Below, in pieces: positions 12,801 to 22,700 of a stretch of DNA of 64,000 nt. The notes beneath the pieces were generated by a model. That model saw nothing but the letters and a program-made list of their open reading frames with translations. It did no database searches and was not told where the DNA came from. Within the stretch, counting starts at the first letter, position 1. Each line of letters starts with the position of its first letter. This stretch comes from Heterobilharzia americana (taxonomy: Eukaryota > Platyhelminthes > Trematoda > Strigeidida > Schistosomatidae): assembly GCA_944470555.2 (NCBI GenBank), contig OX104128.1:43445920-43509919 (forward strand), in the 5' to 3' direction. The position numbers and the translations under genes were made by a program.

Positions 12801-15800
12801 AGAAACGAAAAAAATTACTTGATGTCTGTCCCGAAGAAGAACGACTACGCACGAAACTTTATCAGAAGATGCCAATCCCGTGCATCATCAGCTTCAAAGT
12901 TATCGACAGAAATCAAAAAACGGTTGGTCCTACCGTACATAAGGAATATATCAGCAATCACAAGATAACTGAGACCACTTGGAATTGACGTGGCTCATAA
13001 ACCAACAAATTACCTTCAAACCATATTATAAATACCAAACGATGCAACAGTCAAAGAAGACAAACTAAACATCATTGACAAAATCAACTGCAATAATCAT
13101 TATCAACACTACATTGGACAAAGTGGTCGTCTTCGTTCATGTGAACACCAATTAGCTGTTAAACGTCACGACATTTCGTCGCTCATTTCAATGCACATGG
13201 ATAACTGTGGACATGAATTCAATTTTGACAATATAGAAATCTTGGACAGAGGAAATACAAAGAATATCAGCGAATTCCTAGAAGCTTGGCATTCAAATCA
13301 GTCAGCAATTAATAGGTGTATAGACGTAGGTCCAATCTATCAATCAATAGGAAAAGTGATAAACATCAGGAAGGTCGGAGGTCAAACAAGAACAGCCAAC
13401 AAGAAAATCTATGCAATCAATGACACAACAATCAAAGGAAAAAAACCAATCACAAACCAGTTCTTCAGGGCAAGCTACTGAATCACTCACGTAAGGATTT
13501 TGACAGCTCACTTCATACTGAAGTTAGTGCTGATGATATCGTCTAGAAAGGCGACGAGAGCTGCATGACAAGACAATCCAACTCAGAGAACACAATACAA
13601 CCAAGATTGAGTAACCGCTGTTATTTTTTTTCAAGTCTTACCCTACTCCTTCGTGAACATTCCTCACATTGCCTTGTATAAAATGCATTTATTTTATGAT
13701 GGAATCTTATTACCTAAACCTCTTTTGTATTCTGGTCTTTTCTAGCCTCCGAAGCATTGCGTAGTTTATCTTAGGGAATACTCATATTTATTTCAGTAAT
13801 TATTCGGTGATGTATTCAGGTTATTTGAGGCTGATGAAAACCCTATTGAACACAATCATGTCATGTTATATGGTGAATGATGTTCTCATTGTGCTAGTCT
13901 TAGAAACTTATTAATGATAACCTTGTACATAAGCCTATTCAAGGTTTATAAAGAGAATTTGAATGTTCGATTTATATCCATAGTCTTATTTTTCTTATAT
14001 TATTTTGAGAACTTTCGAGTATTGGCACTTGTATGCTAGTCACAGAGTCATGTGTAGATAACTTCTTTGACCCTCTTCAATTAGAGATCGAAACCAGCGC
14101 ATGAATTTTGCGCGGCATGGGAGCGCTTATTACTGTCATGCTACAACAGCTCACAAACACCCTTATATAAGGTAGAGTAACCCATTGATCATCTTTAGGT
14201 TTATGCATTTCACTATGAATGGCATGTGTCTTGATTCTTTTAATTGTGCAGTTAAACGCTTGTACAACAATCTTCTAATCTAACCACACTAGGATTTTAA
14301 ATGCCATCTTAACAACTACTAAATTAACCAATCAAACTTCAGGATTTCGACTGGGAAGGTAGTTTTTCATGGAACAGTGGAACGCAATTGGTTTTCTCAC
14401 CAACTGCTAGGGTGGCCTTTAAGGTCATTCAACTACACTAGTTCCTCAGTTTATCAAAAGCTGTTAAATAGTTGGTGATTTATTACAAGGTTAACGTATC
14501 CAAAAATCCTTTTTTATATATTTATAGGCGGTCCTCGTATTGATAGGGTTTGTAGAAAAACTTTTATCATCAATTTTGTGTTACTAACCAGTCAGATATT
14601 AGCCCATACTTTAGGGACTTTTTCGAATCTACCAAGTAGGCTTATCGATTATGAAGATTTTCAGCAATTCCTAGTTGACTTAAGAATATGTGAAGTTTAT
14701 TTCAAGCACGAAAACACTTTTCCCTTTTAAAAACTGCACTATGTATCGAACATGAATCCTTTGTCTTCATATCTTAGTCAAGTCGTTTAATGGTTATTAA
14801 AGGTATTCAGTCTTTTATAAAATAATGGAAACGATTTTTGACTCAGGAGGGGAATGATGGTGGTTTTGGTGTCCTCTGAGCTTTGATATTTTATCGTGAC
14901 ATCTTCAGCACTAACTTCATAACGAACCACCACCAGTGATTTTTAGATTTATTCAGCTATGTAGGTATTTATAGAAATTGATACTGGATGATTATTGAAG
15001 GTGAAATGAAAACTTGGGTTATGACAAGAGTAGCTCAAGTGGCATCTGAGTTGCCTACCCGGCGATTTACCGGCTAACCTAGCCATGCCTTCACTTTAAC
15101 TTTAATCATCATCCACTATCAATAAAACCAATCTATTATACCACGGCTAACTCAGTTAGTAAAACTGATCATCAGTATGGTGCTCTGATTCAGCTCGATT
15201 CAGAGTGTAGTAAGAACTGGATGGGAAGTCAGCGTGAATACGATGACTGGTCAGTTACGCATCATAGCAGTCGGGCAAAACCTTGGTGATTAAAGTGAAA
15301 TTAGGATCTGTTCAGCAGCTATCTCATAGCTTTGTATAGTGACTGATCGACAACCTGGTGGCCAGTGGTTTGGATCATGTCGCGAATCAGTTTTTCATGT
15401 CATCTTCAATCATCGCCTAGTATTATTAGTACAGGTCTGACGAACCGTGGCCATCTCGGATAGTCATTATTAATTCATAGAAATATTTCATAATGACTTA
15501 ATCATCTTAATTCAGTATGTTTGATTTCAACCAAGATGTTTTCAGCATATATAGGATTTTTTCTGTTACAAGTGAGGCTGGTTGAATAATCTACGTGTAA
15601 AATAGCCGTCATTGTCTAACCGTAGGTGTGTATGGTTATGAAATTAGATCATTTGCAGCAACGATTAACGATGAAGACGTTCATTGTTAATTGACTGTTG
15701 TGTCTGAGAACTTCCTAAGTGATGCGATTTCTATCTTATGCAGTTCTTGGACTTTTCTTTTATCATCATTCAACGAACTCCAAGTCTCATCCGGATAGTG

Positions 15801-16729
15801 CATGTTACTGTAGCATTCTAGTAAGTAATGACCATAAGAATAGATGATATATTATGTCACTGATGTTGATGTTTTTCTTCATTCAGTTTGTTAACCCCTA
15901 TAATATCGAACATAGACTTCAGGAGAGTAAAAAGACCATGAGTAGTGCTATGGTAAAACATATGTAACCGACTGATGTATGTATAGGTATCAGGATGCTA
16001 CTGATAGAGCTAAGGTTGGACTCTTGCGTTTATTTCCCAAATAGCATATACTACATCTAATCAGTGTCGTCAGTAGTTACATCATTTTCCTTAGTTTATT
16101 CAAACACTGCCTCTTTTCATGATTACCACTTGGACACTCAATAACTTGTAAATAATGAGTCTTAGAGTGAACTAATGAAGCGTCATGAGCTTATTAAATT
16201 CGCATTTCATCATGAAATAATTTGTTCATAGTAACTTCTATGTACACTTCGATCGTTGACAACGTTTATAACTATAGCGAAAAGTTTAACGACTAAAACT
16301 CTATGTTATAAAGCAGTTCATTTGGATTATCTATATACTGTTTTCCTGTTTGTTACAGCAAGTATTTTAACTAATTATTACTCTTTCTGTAATGTATTTT
16401 CTTTTTCCACTTCTCTCCAACAGCATTACTTGCATCTGTATACAAATCTTTTAGCGGATCACATTAAAGCATTCATAGATGAATTGGATACATGTGAAGA
16501 TATATTCTTTTATTGGCTTATTATACAAACATCTTATGGTCAATCGGTGCTGAGCAGTTCTTCATTCTATAATCACCAGTATAGTTTTATGGATGAATCA
16601 TTGCGTGAATGTCATACTATACCAAAGCATTGTTCACTACATGCAAATCGATTAAAAAATTTTGTGAAAAATTTTCATCAATTTAACTATCCATTAAGAA
16701 TTTCACATTTAATTGCTAGTGCCTTATAA
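546..16729 (+). CDS. EXT2: Exostosin-2 (EXT2) heparan-sulfate glycosyltransferase, 3' exons
   Basis: Gene-level entry. EXT2 works with EXT1 in the Golgi to polymerise the GlcA/GlcNAc backbone of heparan sulfate; the family is a type II membrane protein with a GT47 domain followed by a GT64 domain. Five exons are visible: 546-875, 2859-3126, 5042-5231, 5898-6064 and 16424-16729. They encode in order the GT47 end (CGCIPV, then LPFSEVLDW), the linker (ILNDRVFP, YAEWN), and GT64 blocks GFTALIRAHN, VVVWTN, VPLSVVRSA, RYFPY, TEAVFSIEED and DTCEDI. INDR-[IV]-[YF]-P and the WP-x-(4)-VPL-x-VVR block resemble EXT2 more than EXT1. Exon phases join cleanly (2/1, 0/0, 1/2, 0). The block that should lie between TEAV and the C-terminal exon was not found in 6065-16423, and the first exon has a frameshift near 704. 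The 5' part of the gene is outside the window. Converges with ANKEF1. Confidence 0.9.
876..2717. other. EXT2 intron, no gene seen
   Basis: About 1.8 kb between two EXT2 exons. No coding signal. It contains an AAT/AAC repeat at 2165-2225, followed by a TTTATTTCGGACAATA motif (about 2229-2244) that recurs near 31191-31207; this could be the antisense 3' end of a non-LTR element ending in ATT repeats. Confidence 0.5.
2165..2225. repeat. (AAT/AAC/GAT)n simple repeat
   Basis: About 60 bp of imperfect trinucleotide repeat inside an EXT2 intron, directly followed by a CACTTTATTTCGGACAATA segment. RTE-type elements often end in short tandem trinucleotides, so this may be a retroelement tail in antisense. 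Confidence 0.85.
2718..3162 (+). repeat. Source segment of the duplicated EXT2 exon
   Basis: This 445 bp block (intron end, whole exon 2859-3126, and 36 bp of the next intron) recurs at 28621-29059 in the same orientation with only a few substitutions and a short deletion in the T-rich tract near 2830-2846. Left boundary: TATTTTTGGTAG begins at 2718 here and at 28621 in the copy. Right boundary: CCATTTAT ends at 3162 here and at 29059 in the copy. Confidence 0.93.
2859..3126 (+). CDS. EXT2: EXT2 exon: GT47-GT64 linker
   Basis: Reads MKCVWFQLFKLSRIVIRIPR, then REKFLLRQQILFIYERYFSS, then VERILLTTLDILNDRVFP and YAEWNYPNYSR. The YFSSVE-I-L-TTL-x-I-x-NDR block is characteristic of exostosins. The acceptor AAAG at 2855-2858 (not TAAG at 2851-2854) keeps the phase of the previous exon; the donor is AGA|GTAATT after 3126, phase 0. 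Confidence 0.9.
3356..3373. repeat. (TA)n microsatellite
   Basis: Nine TA units in an EXT2 intron. Confidence 0.9.
3500..3780 (-). mobile_element. SINE-like composite repeat (tRNA-derived part, antisense)
   Basis: On the - strand, GAGTTCGAGTCTC (about 3561-3573) resembles a tRNA/Pol III B box. AGCTGGGTGTACCTGC at about 3513-3528 matches 46514-46529, and GCCAACAGTGG at about 3731-3741 matches the tail of the same locus (46761-46771). Both loci therefore hold the same composite of an antisense tRNA-like head and a plus-strand tail. A GTT run lies inside at about 3644-3660. The hammerhead part is not recognisable here. Confidence 0.55.
3781..5041. other. EXT2 intron, no gene seen
   Basis: About 1.26 kb between the composite repeat and the next EXT2 exon. 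Short open stretches exist in several frames but show no recognisable protein similarity. A pyrimidine-rich tract (5007-5039) precedes the acceptor. Confidence 0.6.
5042..5231 (+). CDS. EXT2: EXT2 exon: start of the GT64 domain
   Basis: Encodes SEFPISPVLFYPAKAFPQ, then AGFTALIRAHNHFALLST and LKSIQSVKFLQQIVVVWTNK, ending MYPIPE. GFTA-[IL] and [LV]VVW-[NT]-N are the conserved opening strands of the GT64 fold (nucleotide-sugar binding). The acceptor TTTCAG ends at 5041 after a strong polypyrimidine tract; the donor TGT|GAGT-type site uses GT at 5232-5233, leaving one base (phase 1). Confidence 0.9.
5898..6064 (+). CDS. EXT2: EXT2 exon: GT64 acidic metal-binding region
   Basis: With the carried T it begins SILWPSLKVPLSVVRSA, then RYFPYRQIRTEAVFSIEEDT, and ends ERAFE. 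The acidic cluster IEED (codons 6011-6022) sits where human EXT2 has IDDD, the DXD-type site for metal and UDP-sugar. Acceptor TTTAG at 5893-5897; donor GAG|GTAGTC after 6064 is phase 0 but weaker than consensus. In-frame TAA follows seven bases later. Confidence 0.9.
6065..6539. other. EXT2 intron, no gene seen
   Basis: No coding signal or clear repeat between the GT64 exon and the SR2-like element. The GT64 exon expected next was searched for here without success. Confidence 0.6.
6540..8350 (+). mobile_element. SR2-like RTE-clade non-LTR retrotransposon, degenerate
   Basis: Reverse-transcriptase similarity in all three + frames: KELQVLKRHKAPSPDKL (about 6820-6870), NHRGISLLSVASEIL (7020-7065), REEQAGFRSGCRSFDHV (about 7114-7162), VFLDIRA-FDLLDRAVL (about 7220-7272), SGVRQDCQISPFLFNFAI (7372-7425), the catalytic LEYADDVVLL (7504-7533), then a C-terminal tail with LRWFGYVLLMSSQQLPRRSLF (two blocks, 8036-8103) and DIAQNRNQCRSC (8270-8305). 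This order fits schistosome SR2-type RTE elements. Several stops and frameshifts (for example near 6939, 7092, 7185, 7276) show it is dead. No endonuclease domain is seen upstream, so it is probably 5'-truncated. Confidence 0.88.
8351..9395. other. EXT2 intron, no gene seen
   Basis: T-rich sequence with short unsupported open frames on the + strand. Nothing recognisable. Confidence 0.5.
9580..9720 (-). mobile_element. SR2-like element 3' end, fragment
   Basis: Read on the - strand, about 9690-9612 encodes RTLGDMVENQSQ preceded by a PR-x-GA block, matching the very C-terminal signature of the SR2-like elements at 8270-8305 (DIAQNRNQ) and near 60750 (DMVENWSE). A CTGACTGA-like plus AACATAGAACCTCTCA motif at about 9438-9468 recurs at 20749-20780 and near 55670-55690 and may be part of the same family. 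The upstream extent beyond 9720 is unclear. Confidence 0.55.
10081..10545 (-). other. Unidentified open segments next to SR2-like fragment
   Basis: Two consecutive - strand open segments (10545-10327 and 10311-10081), 72 and 76 codons, in different frames. The first has a C-x(3)-C-x(2)-C spacing (CQASCPDC). I recognise neither. They may be the decayed upstream part of the retroelement whose tail lies at 9580-9720, but no reverse-transcriptase motif is visible. Confidence 0.25.
10546..12424. other. EXT2 intron, no gene seen
   Basis: About 1.9 kb without a supported gene. A weak tRNA-like stretch near 12000-12060 (TAGTGATAGAGCG, then CCGGTTCC) could be an old SINE piece but lacks a convincing T arm. 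Confidence 0.5.
12425..13620 (+). mobile_element. Penelope-like element: RT C-terminus plus GIY-YIG endonuclease, degenerate
   Basis: Protein similarity runs through several frames: FIVFLDTIVSTDFSLE (12542-12589), NNQLPLLEVLTSRTN (12617-12661), VYRKPIHTDQILNYS (12685-12729), ARNFIRRCQSR (12849-12881), LVLPYIRNIS (12927-12956), LGIDVAHKPTN (12979-13011), then the GIY-YIG nuclease: YIGQSGRL (13112-13135), a CEHQLAVKR block (13143-13169), SMHMDNCGHEFNFDN (13189-13233) and SEFLEAWHSNQSAINR (13272-13319). This is the Penelope order: RT end, linker with Y-I-x-G-L/N-I-S, GIY-YIG. At least three frameshifts make it inactive. A hammerhead-like motif follows at 13503-13563, as expected for Penelope terminal repeats. 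The N-terminal RT part is missing. Confidence 0.88.
13503..13563 (+). ncRNA. Hammerhead-ribozyme-like motif of the Penelope-like element
   Basis: CAGC (13504-13507) pairs with GCTG (13560-13563) as helix III. A hairpin ACTTCA/TGAAGT follows, then the core CTGATGA (13530-13536), a helix II stem CGTC/GGCG-type (about 13540-13555), and GAGA (13556-13559) where the catalytic core has GAAA. The A14-to-G change would probably abolish activity. Hammerheads are known in Penelope-like elements (established knowledge). Confidence 0.6.
13621..16423. other. EXT2 intron, no gene seen
   Basis: 2.8 kb before the last EXT2 exon. No coding signal found, and the GT64 exon expected upstream of 16424 was not seen. 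A few repeat-like phrases (15000-15420) have no identified family. Confidence 0.5.
16424..16729 (+). CDS. EXT2: EXT2 last exon: C-terminal GT64 region
   Basis: Starts HYLHLYTNLLADHIKAFIDE, then LDTCEDIFFYWLIIQTSYGQ, and ends at TAA 16727-16729. D-x-CEDI (gat-aca-tgt-gaa-gat at 16487-16501) corresponds to the conserved NCEDI of human EXT2/EXT1, part of the GT64 catalytic pocket. A strong polypyrimidine tract and CCAACAG acceptor end at 16423; phase 0. Two cysteines (REC, KHC) may match the family's conserved C-terminal disulfide region. The frame is open further upstream, but that part is pyrimidine-rich intron and has no EXT similarity. Confidence 0.88.
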   Translation, partial: HYLHLYTNLLADHIKAFIDELDTCEDIFFYWLIIQTSYGQSVLSSSSFYNHQYSFMDESLRECHTIPKHCSLHANRLKNFVKNFHQFNYPLRISHLIASAL

Positions 16730-19338
16730 AGTGGAGGAAAATATCACCATCTACTGCTACTAGTACTGTTACTACTGCTATTGTATTGCTTTTATCACTG
16801 CATTTATATTTTGTTTTCGTTTTCTATCCTTTTGAAGTATTTCAATGTATTTAAGCTGTATACTTATTTTTAAACGATACAGATTTTATATTTATCTTAT
16901 TATTAAGTGTCATATATGAAAAGCTTTAGATTATGTAAATTTATTTATCCTGAAAGCCTTTTTTGCGCCCTTCTTACGACATTCTACTACTTTTGATTAC
17001 TTACTTCATCATTTTTACTTTAATTTTGTTGCCTTCCATATTGATATGCTGATATGTCAATGTGTACTGTTATGTAGTATTGTCAGGTTCCATGCTCACA
17101 TTGATTGGCTTAATATATTTAAAGCAAAGTATTTGTACTGTGATGGTGTTTTTTTGTTCTGTAACTGTAGGATCTTCAGTATTATGTCACGTTCTTTGTC
17201 ACATGTACTTCAACCCCTTTAACGGGATACTGATATGTTGTAGTGATGAAAAGTCAACTAAAGGAGATGACTATTCTAAATTTCATTTATGATGCCAGTC
17301 AAAATACTTTGAATGTAGTTGATGCATCTACACTTTGTTTATGTTTTCGCAAAATGAATGTCGACTCCGTTGCATTTTATTCATTGGTCAAATAGCGTTT
17401 CTCTTTAAGTCTTCTCTATGATCATCTGAGTTAGCTATGGTAATTACGCTTGGTCAGTAATTGGCAGGAGTATTCATTATGAAATTTAAAGTCTGTAAAT
17501 CGACGGTCTGATATTCATTTATACCATTGATGTTTTTCTTTTCTGTTATAATTCTGTGTGTCCTCAGTACCATGTGATCTCATATCTCTCTCAGCGACTA
17601 ATTTATACGTTTTACGCCACTTTTTTCTGATATGTGTAAGGCTTGTCTATTATTGTCTTAAGATTTGTGTAAATGTATACAATGCCTTTAGGGTATTAAA
17701 TTAATCAACGTGGAGATATTTTCTACCTATCTTATATGTCGATATGTTTCTTTTTATTATTTGTCTTCATGATAAGGACGATAACTGCAATGTAGACAAG
17801 AAATTTTTGGCCACTCAGGAATTGATCTGTGTATTTACTGATCTGTTGTTCCATTGATTGTGATACTGGAGCGATTTCATTAAGTCGCCTGTTGTTGTGT
17901 CTGATCATTATGTTAACAAGACATGGATGAGTGCAGGCATATTATTTTAGGTTATTTTGAAAGCACCACTTCGTCTTTCTTACAGATGGTGAGCAGTGCA
18001 ACTGTAAGGTTCAGCAAACAATCTCTGATTTCTTATCGATGCGGAGAGAGAAATGTCCCATGATATGGTCTATTAGCCTTTTAAATAAATAACACTGTAA
18101 TACCTTTGCGTTATACATGTTAAACAGGCTCTCATGGAACTATACTCTGCCATATTGCTCAAATGTGACTGAAATACTTCCGAATTTGATGAAAATTCTA
18201 GGAAGAAACAAACATTTCCTAATAATAACATTCAAAACTTGTGTTATTGTAGAATAAATTTCAGATGTTTTCAAGCGAAATTCAATTTTTAAGAATGCTA
18301 CAAACTACATCATATTCAATTCCATTTGTGTCTGAATTGGTAGATGTGTCGAATTCAATCAAATGAAAGTCTTAATTTTACTGTATTGGTCAATGATTGA
18401 GTTTATAGGTCAGATGATTTAAATTTACCCATAGCTGTAGAACAGATGTTTTAATACCACCAATTTGCCCTCAAGTTCGGATTTAATTAAGCAAAAAAAG
18501 AAAAAACTTCATAATCAATTGACTCCGATTGATACACAACTTGCTTCGAAACGCACAGAAGTCATCGGGGGCACTTTCTATGGATTATAAAGAATTCGCC
18601 ATTTCGAAGAATAAACGTAACTATTCATTTGCTATAAAGCGGAATTTTCGTACACTGGTCGATTTCGCTTTGCATATGAATCTATCCACCCTTACAATAA
18701 TTGTTACTACTGAGAGGAGGATCACACATTTGTGGATTCTTGTCTTTGTCTTTTGGCACGTGATTTGTTTTCGACAAATCAAGAAATAAGTATAAGCAGC
18801 TTGGTACAATGCTTTTATTATTCCTCTTGTTCTTTGGTCGATACAACAACTGAAAACTCCACATAAGTGGGTCTCTAGTTCAAAGCTTAGATTAGGTTTT
18901 TAATTCATAATTTTTATACCATGTGCTGTTCTGGCCTCCTTACTTTTAGCCTTATCCCACTCTAGCGATTCAGGAGTGCGGTGTGGTTCATGGAATTTGT
19001 TAGTAATCGTCAAAGGTATATGAGCAGCTGATTGATCGCACTTTTTGAACACGAAGCTGGATGGTGAGGGTTCAAAAGATCTTAAGAAGCATAAGTTCCT
19101 AGTGAGTTTGTAGATAAGTCTCACTGAGTGCCCATAAGCATGATAAATAATTTCAGAATCCCCTAAATGTTTATAGAGCACTTTAGTATTTGTGATGTTA
19201 CTAATTAGTGTGTCTGGTTTTCAGCTGCTCATATCGAATACCACTAAACGTATCAGTAGAATGAAGTGAGTAAAAAAAAGCGTGCTAAGAAAGTACTGAT
19301 TTATTTCATTATCAAGCCTGAGTAGATTCTGGTATGTC
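16730..19338. other. Convergent intergenic region between EXT2 and ANKEF1
   Basis: 2.6 kb between the two stop codons. It must hold the 3' UTR of EXT2; AATAAA hexamers on the + strand lie at 18084-18089 and 18253-18258, with none nearer the stop. Open stretches such as 17062-17292 (+) and 19181-18900 (-) have no recognised similarity. Confidence 0.55.
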
Positions 19339-19344
19339 TTTATT
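19339..19344 (-). terminator. Candidate polyadenylation signal of ANKEF1
   Basis: AATAAA on the - strand, about 42 bases past the ANKEF1 stop codon. The position is plausible for cleavage shortly downstream; other AATAAA copies exist on this strand (for example about 19301). Confidence 0.45.
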
Positions 19345-19385
19345 TTCACTATCGTTAGGCATGGTAAAAAATGTCAACAAGAGGA

Positions 19386-19745
19386 CTACTGCTGCGGATC
19401 AACTTCAATATCTTGAAAACGACTAGCTAAATGTTTGTCAAATGGATGTAATAGAACACCAGGTAAACCATAATCCCATCCATATCGTTCACGTGTTTCA
19501 GCTAACTTCGCTAATCTTTCTTCACGACTGGGTTTAAGCAGCCAAGGATAACGGGGACATATACGTATATCTTGTGTACTGAGTGTTTTCTCCAATGAAC
19601 GTGTGTGTTTGATTAAATTGGATAAATCAAAAGGCTTTTCTAATAAATTAGGATATAAACCAGGTAGATTATCTGGTGGGAGAAATTTTCTGCTAGCAGA
19701 TAATGCACGTTTACTTGAGGCAGTTGATCTGGCTGTGCCTGGTCG
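19386..19745 (-). CDS. ANKEF1: ANKEF1 exon 12 (last)
   Basis: Residues 740-858. Begins RPGTARSTASSKRALSASRK, contains ICPRYPWLLKPSREERLAKL and GVLLHPFDKHLASRFQDI, ends DPQQ then TAG. I-x-PR-x-x-W, a run of charged residues and M/L-x-PF match the human C-terminus. Acceptor TTTCAAG, phase 0. It is separated from exon 11 by a 9.86 kb intron full of retroelements. Confidence 0.9.
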   Translation of the reverse strand, partial: RPGTARSTASSKRALSASRKFLPPDNLPGLYPNLLEKPFDLSNLIKHTRSLEKTLSTQDIRICPRYPWLLKPSREERLAKLAETRERYGWDYGLPGVLLHPFDKHLASRFQDIEVDPQQ

Positions 19746-22700
19746 CTTGAAATAAAGTAAAATACATAGGGTTATTAGTTGAAAAATAGTTGGTAAAATA
19801 ATACTAATTGAGAGTGTCGTTCGATAAGAATGAGTAAGCGGATTTTAACTTCATACTGGTTAGTTCCCATTACCAACTGAAGTGTAGTCACTGCTCTAAG
19901 TAACTGCACGTCTGATTGTGATGCATTACTTCTTTGCTGGTTAGAGGTAATTGTTAGAAAGCATTTGGCTGAATTCACGTGCCTAATAGTGCTCGGTAGC
20001 ACACTAAATCCTTCACCGGTAATGTCGGTGCATTCACTACCGATTTACACGTTTCATGACGAACTGTTATTTTTAACTTACCTCGCTATGGAATTCAAAC
20101 GAAACAAAATCACAAGGTAGTTTACACATTTTCGTAACTCAGTAGCTTGTTGACTAAAATTATGGTATTTGAAACGATAGGTGGTAGTGTTCGTATTTCT
20201 GTTGAGTCATTATCACTCAACCGGATTTCAGTAAATCTGTCTGATGAATGCTTAATAGGACGGAATGCGTGCTCCAGATTCCACTTCTAACTAATGGCAT
20301 ACAAACAACACTATCTCTGAATTGATAAATCTGAATTAGTGATAACTAACTAATATTAAAATATTTACCACTTGGTAGTCGGTTCAGAGTAGTTATTAAC
20401 TTGAAAGTGTTATTCAAGCATCAAATCAAAAATACATTCTCCCAAGTTTTCAGATATATCAATTAATTCATGGTAATAGGCATGAGATTTGCAGACTCAA
20501 TTTTTGGATAATTACAGGCAACTATTTGACATCAAATCGTTGCTTAATTTCAACTTCATTCTACTATAGTCTGGTGGTAAATAAAGAGTTTCTCATCGAG
20601 TCTTGCTAACGTTTCCTTAGTACAAATAATTCTCTTGGGAGTAGTATGCATCCTAAAACAACTATAAGAAGTATATTACGTGTGTTAAGAGTATATTCAA
20701 AGGAATAGAACACAACATAATTGTAACGATCTGGTTGACTGACTGACAAAATCAACGTAGAACCTCTCACAGCAGGTGCATGAAATCAAGGTGCCATATT
20801 GAGGTAGGCGGTGGCTCGGCATGTGCAACACATGTCCAAGCTATCTCAGTTGACTAACGTTCACAACCCTGCCAATTGTCTTGCGTAGTACCTTTCGCCT
20901 GACCGCAACACTGCTCACATGGTAATTTCACCAAATGTGAACAATGCTACGAAGATATCGATGATGAAAACCCTGGAGGCACCTCATGTCGTCTTCTTTT
21001 AACAGCTATGTCATCCGTACAACAGGACAGAACAGACCGCAGGGTAGTATACTTGTCTTTTGATAGGTAACCGGATATCTCACCGATGCCAGAGGTGACG
21101 TAAGTTGGCAAATGTAAAACATACCTTCTATATCCGAGCTGAGGTTTCGTCAGCAAGGAGCTAGTTGAGGCTGATACAACTTCCCAAGTAAATGAAGTGG
21201 TGGACACATTCCACTCCTCATTAAGCTGAGACCAGTCCTGGAGCATAATCTTACATTTGACAGGTGTGAAAAGCATGTCAGTCAAACAAACACAGATTTC
21301 TGCTCAAGGCATTCAGCAGACCCTGAATTGTATCAAGAAGAAAATGTTAAGTGTATTTTCCATGTAGGTGGTCATGTTGAACGAAATGCAAGCTAAAAAT
21401 AACAACTCAGATGAATTTCTTCTGAAATTAGTATTTAAACACTATGGAATTCGCTATCGTTTAATGAGGAATGAAAGTCAGTACTACATCCCGTTTAGCT
21501 GATTTGATATTATCTGTTAGTTAAGCTTTCATATTTTTGAAAGTATTTTTCGGGAATATAAGTTTCTTCACACATTCAGTGAACTGACGTTTCTTGAATT
21601 TCACTTCATTATTTTCAAAGGTGTCATATTTGTCCCTCAAATGACATCTTGCTGGAAGTCAGTAATATAATTCATGCGTTCTGTTTAGCTTCATTTTCCA
21701 TCTCAATAATGTTTTTGTTTCAGTGGTTTAGGGCGATAAATACCAACCAGTGGACCAGGGGTTCGAACCCTGCCGCACCTATCAAGGTTTGAACACCTAG
21801 GTAGTGTTCTTAGCCCTCACGCAACAGGTATGGTTTACCGCCTACTGCACGAATGTGTACAAAGTTGTCGAGTGCGTTTCATTCTTTGTATTTTTTATTG
21901 TCCGAAACTGACAAGTTAAAATCGGAACTGATGTTTTACTAATCCCTTACCGACTACTGTGACTGATTTTAGCTTCTTTGTTGTTAGACTAGAAAATGGT
22001 GAATCTATTACGACAGTTCTGCACTCAGTGTTGTTTAGCTTTGTCATTATCTCTACTCGTACATGTTCACGAAAGGTAAACTTCCAATGATTTAACAGAT
22101 ATAGACCAACTTCATGTATGGATGCTGTACAGTGTTCTGCCATTCTAGAGGAATAAATTTGTTGCATTTCTTTAGAAGGACGAGTACTGCAGTTGTTACA
22201 TCATCAGTTTCTAAAATATCTGTAACTTACTTTCTGTATGACAAAATATTTAACAACTGATCAAGTTTACTCTCACAAAAGCTGGATAAAAACAACAGTA
22301 CGACAAAGTACTGACAAGTGTGCGAAAAACACATCAGTAATAGATAAAAGTAAAAAGGTTGTTCAGTGGTTTTTAGACTGCATAATTTAATAACACTCAA
22401 GGAAAAGTGATTTTCCACATTCGTTAAAGATATATAATTCTCTCTCTCAAGTTAAATAGGTGAAGTATCTTAACTAAAATGTGTGTGTGAGCGAATATCT
22501 TGGTATTTGTGATGCTTTGAACAGACGTTAAACAATAATGGCAGCATTTATTAACATTTTACTAAACGTAACTTTGCGTTTAATAACGAGTAGTATGTGA
22601 GTGGATCAAATGTGTTAGCAATTATTTTATGCATCACTGCTGGTGCAAGCGCTTCTAAAAGAAAACTAAGCATTAAAGTGCAATACAAACGCTAGATTAG

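Noticed and set aside
16256..16423. Upstream extension of the open frame that contains the last EXT2 exon
   Set aside because: Hydrophobic, pyrimidine-rich, no exostosin similarity, and ends in a strong acceptor; read as intron.
21750..21775. Perfect T-arm suggesting a tRNA gene
   Set aside because: The 5' half of a tRNA and the acceptor stem cannot be drawn.
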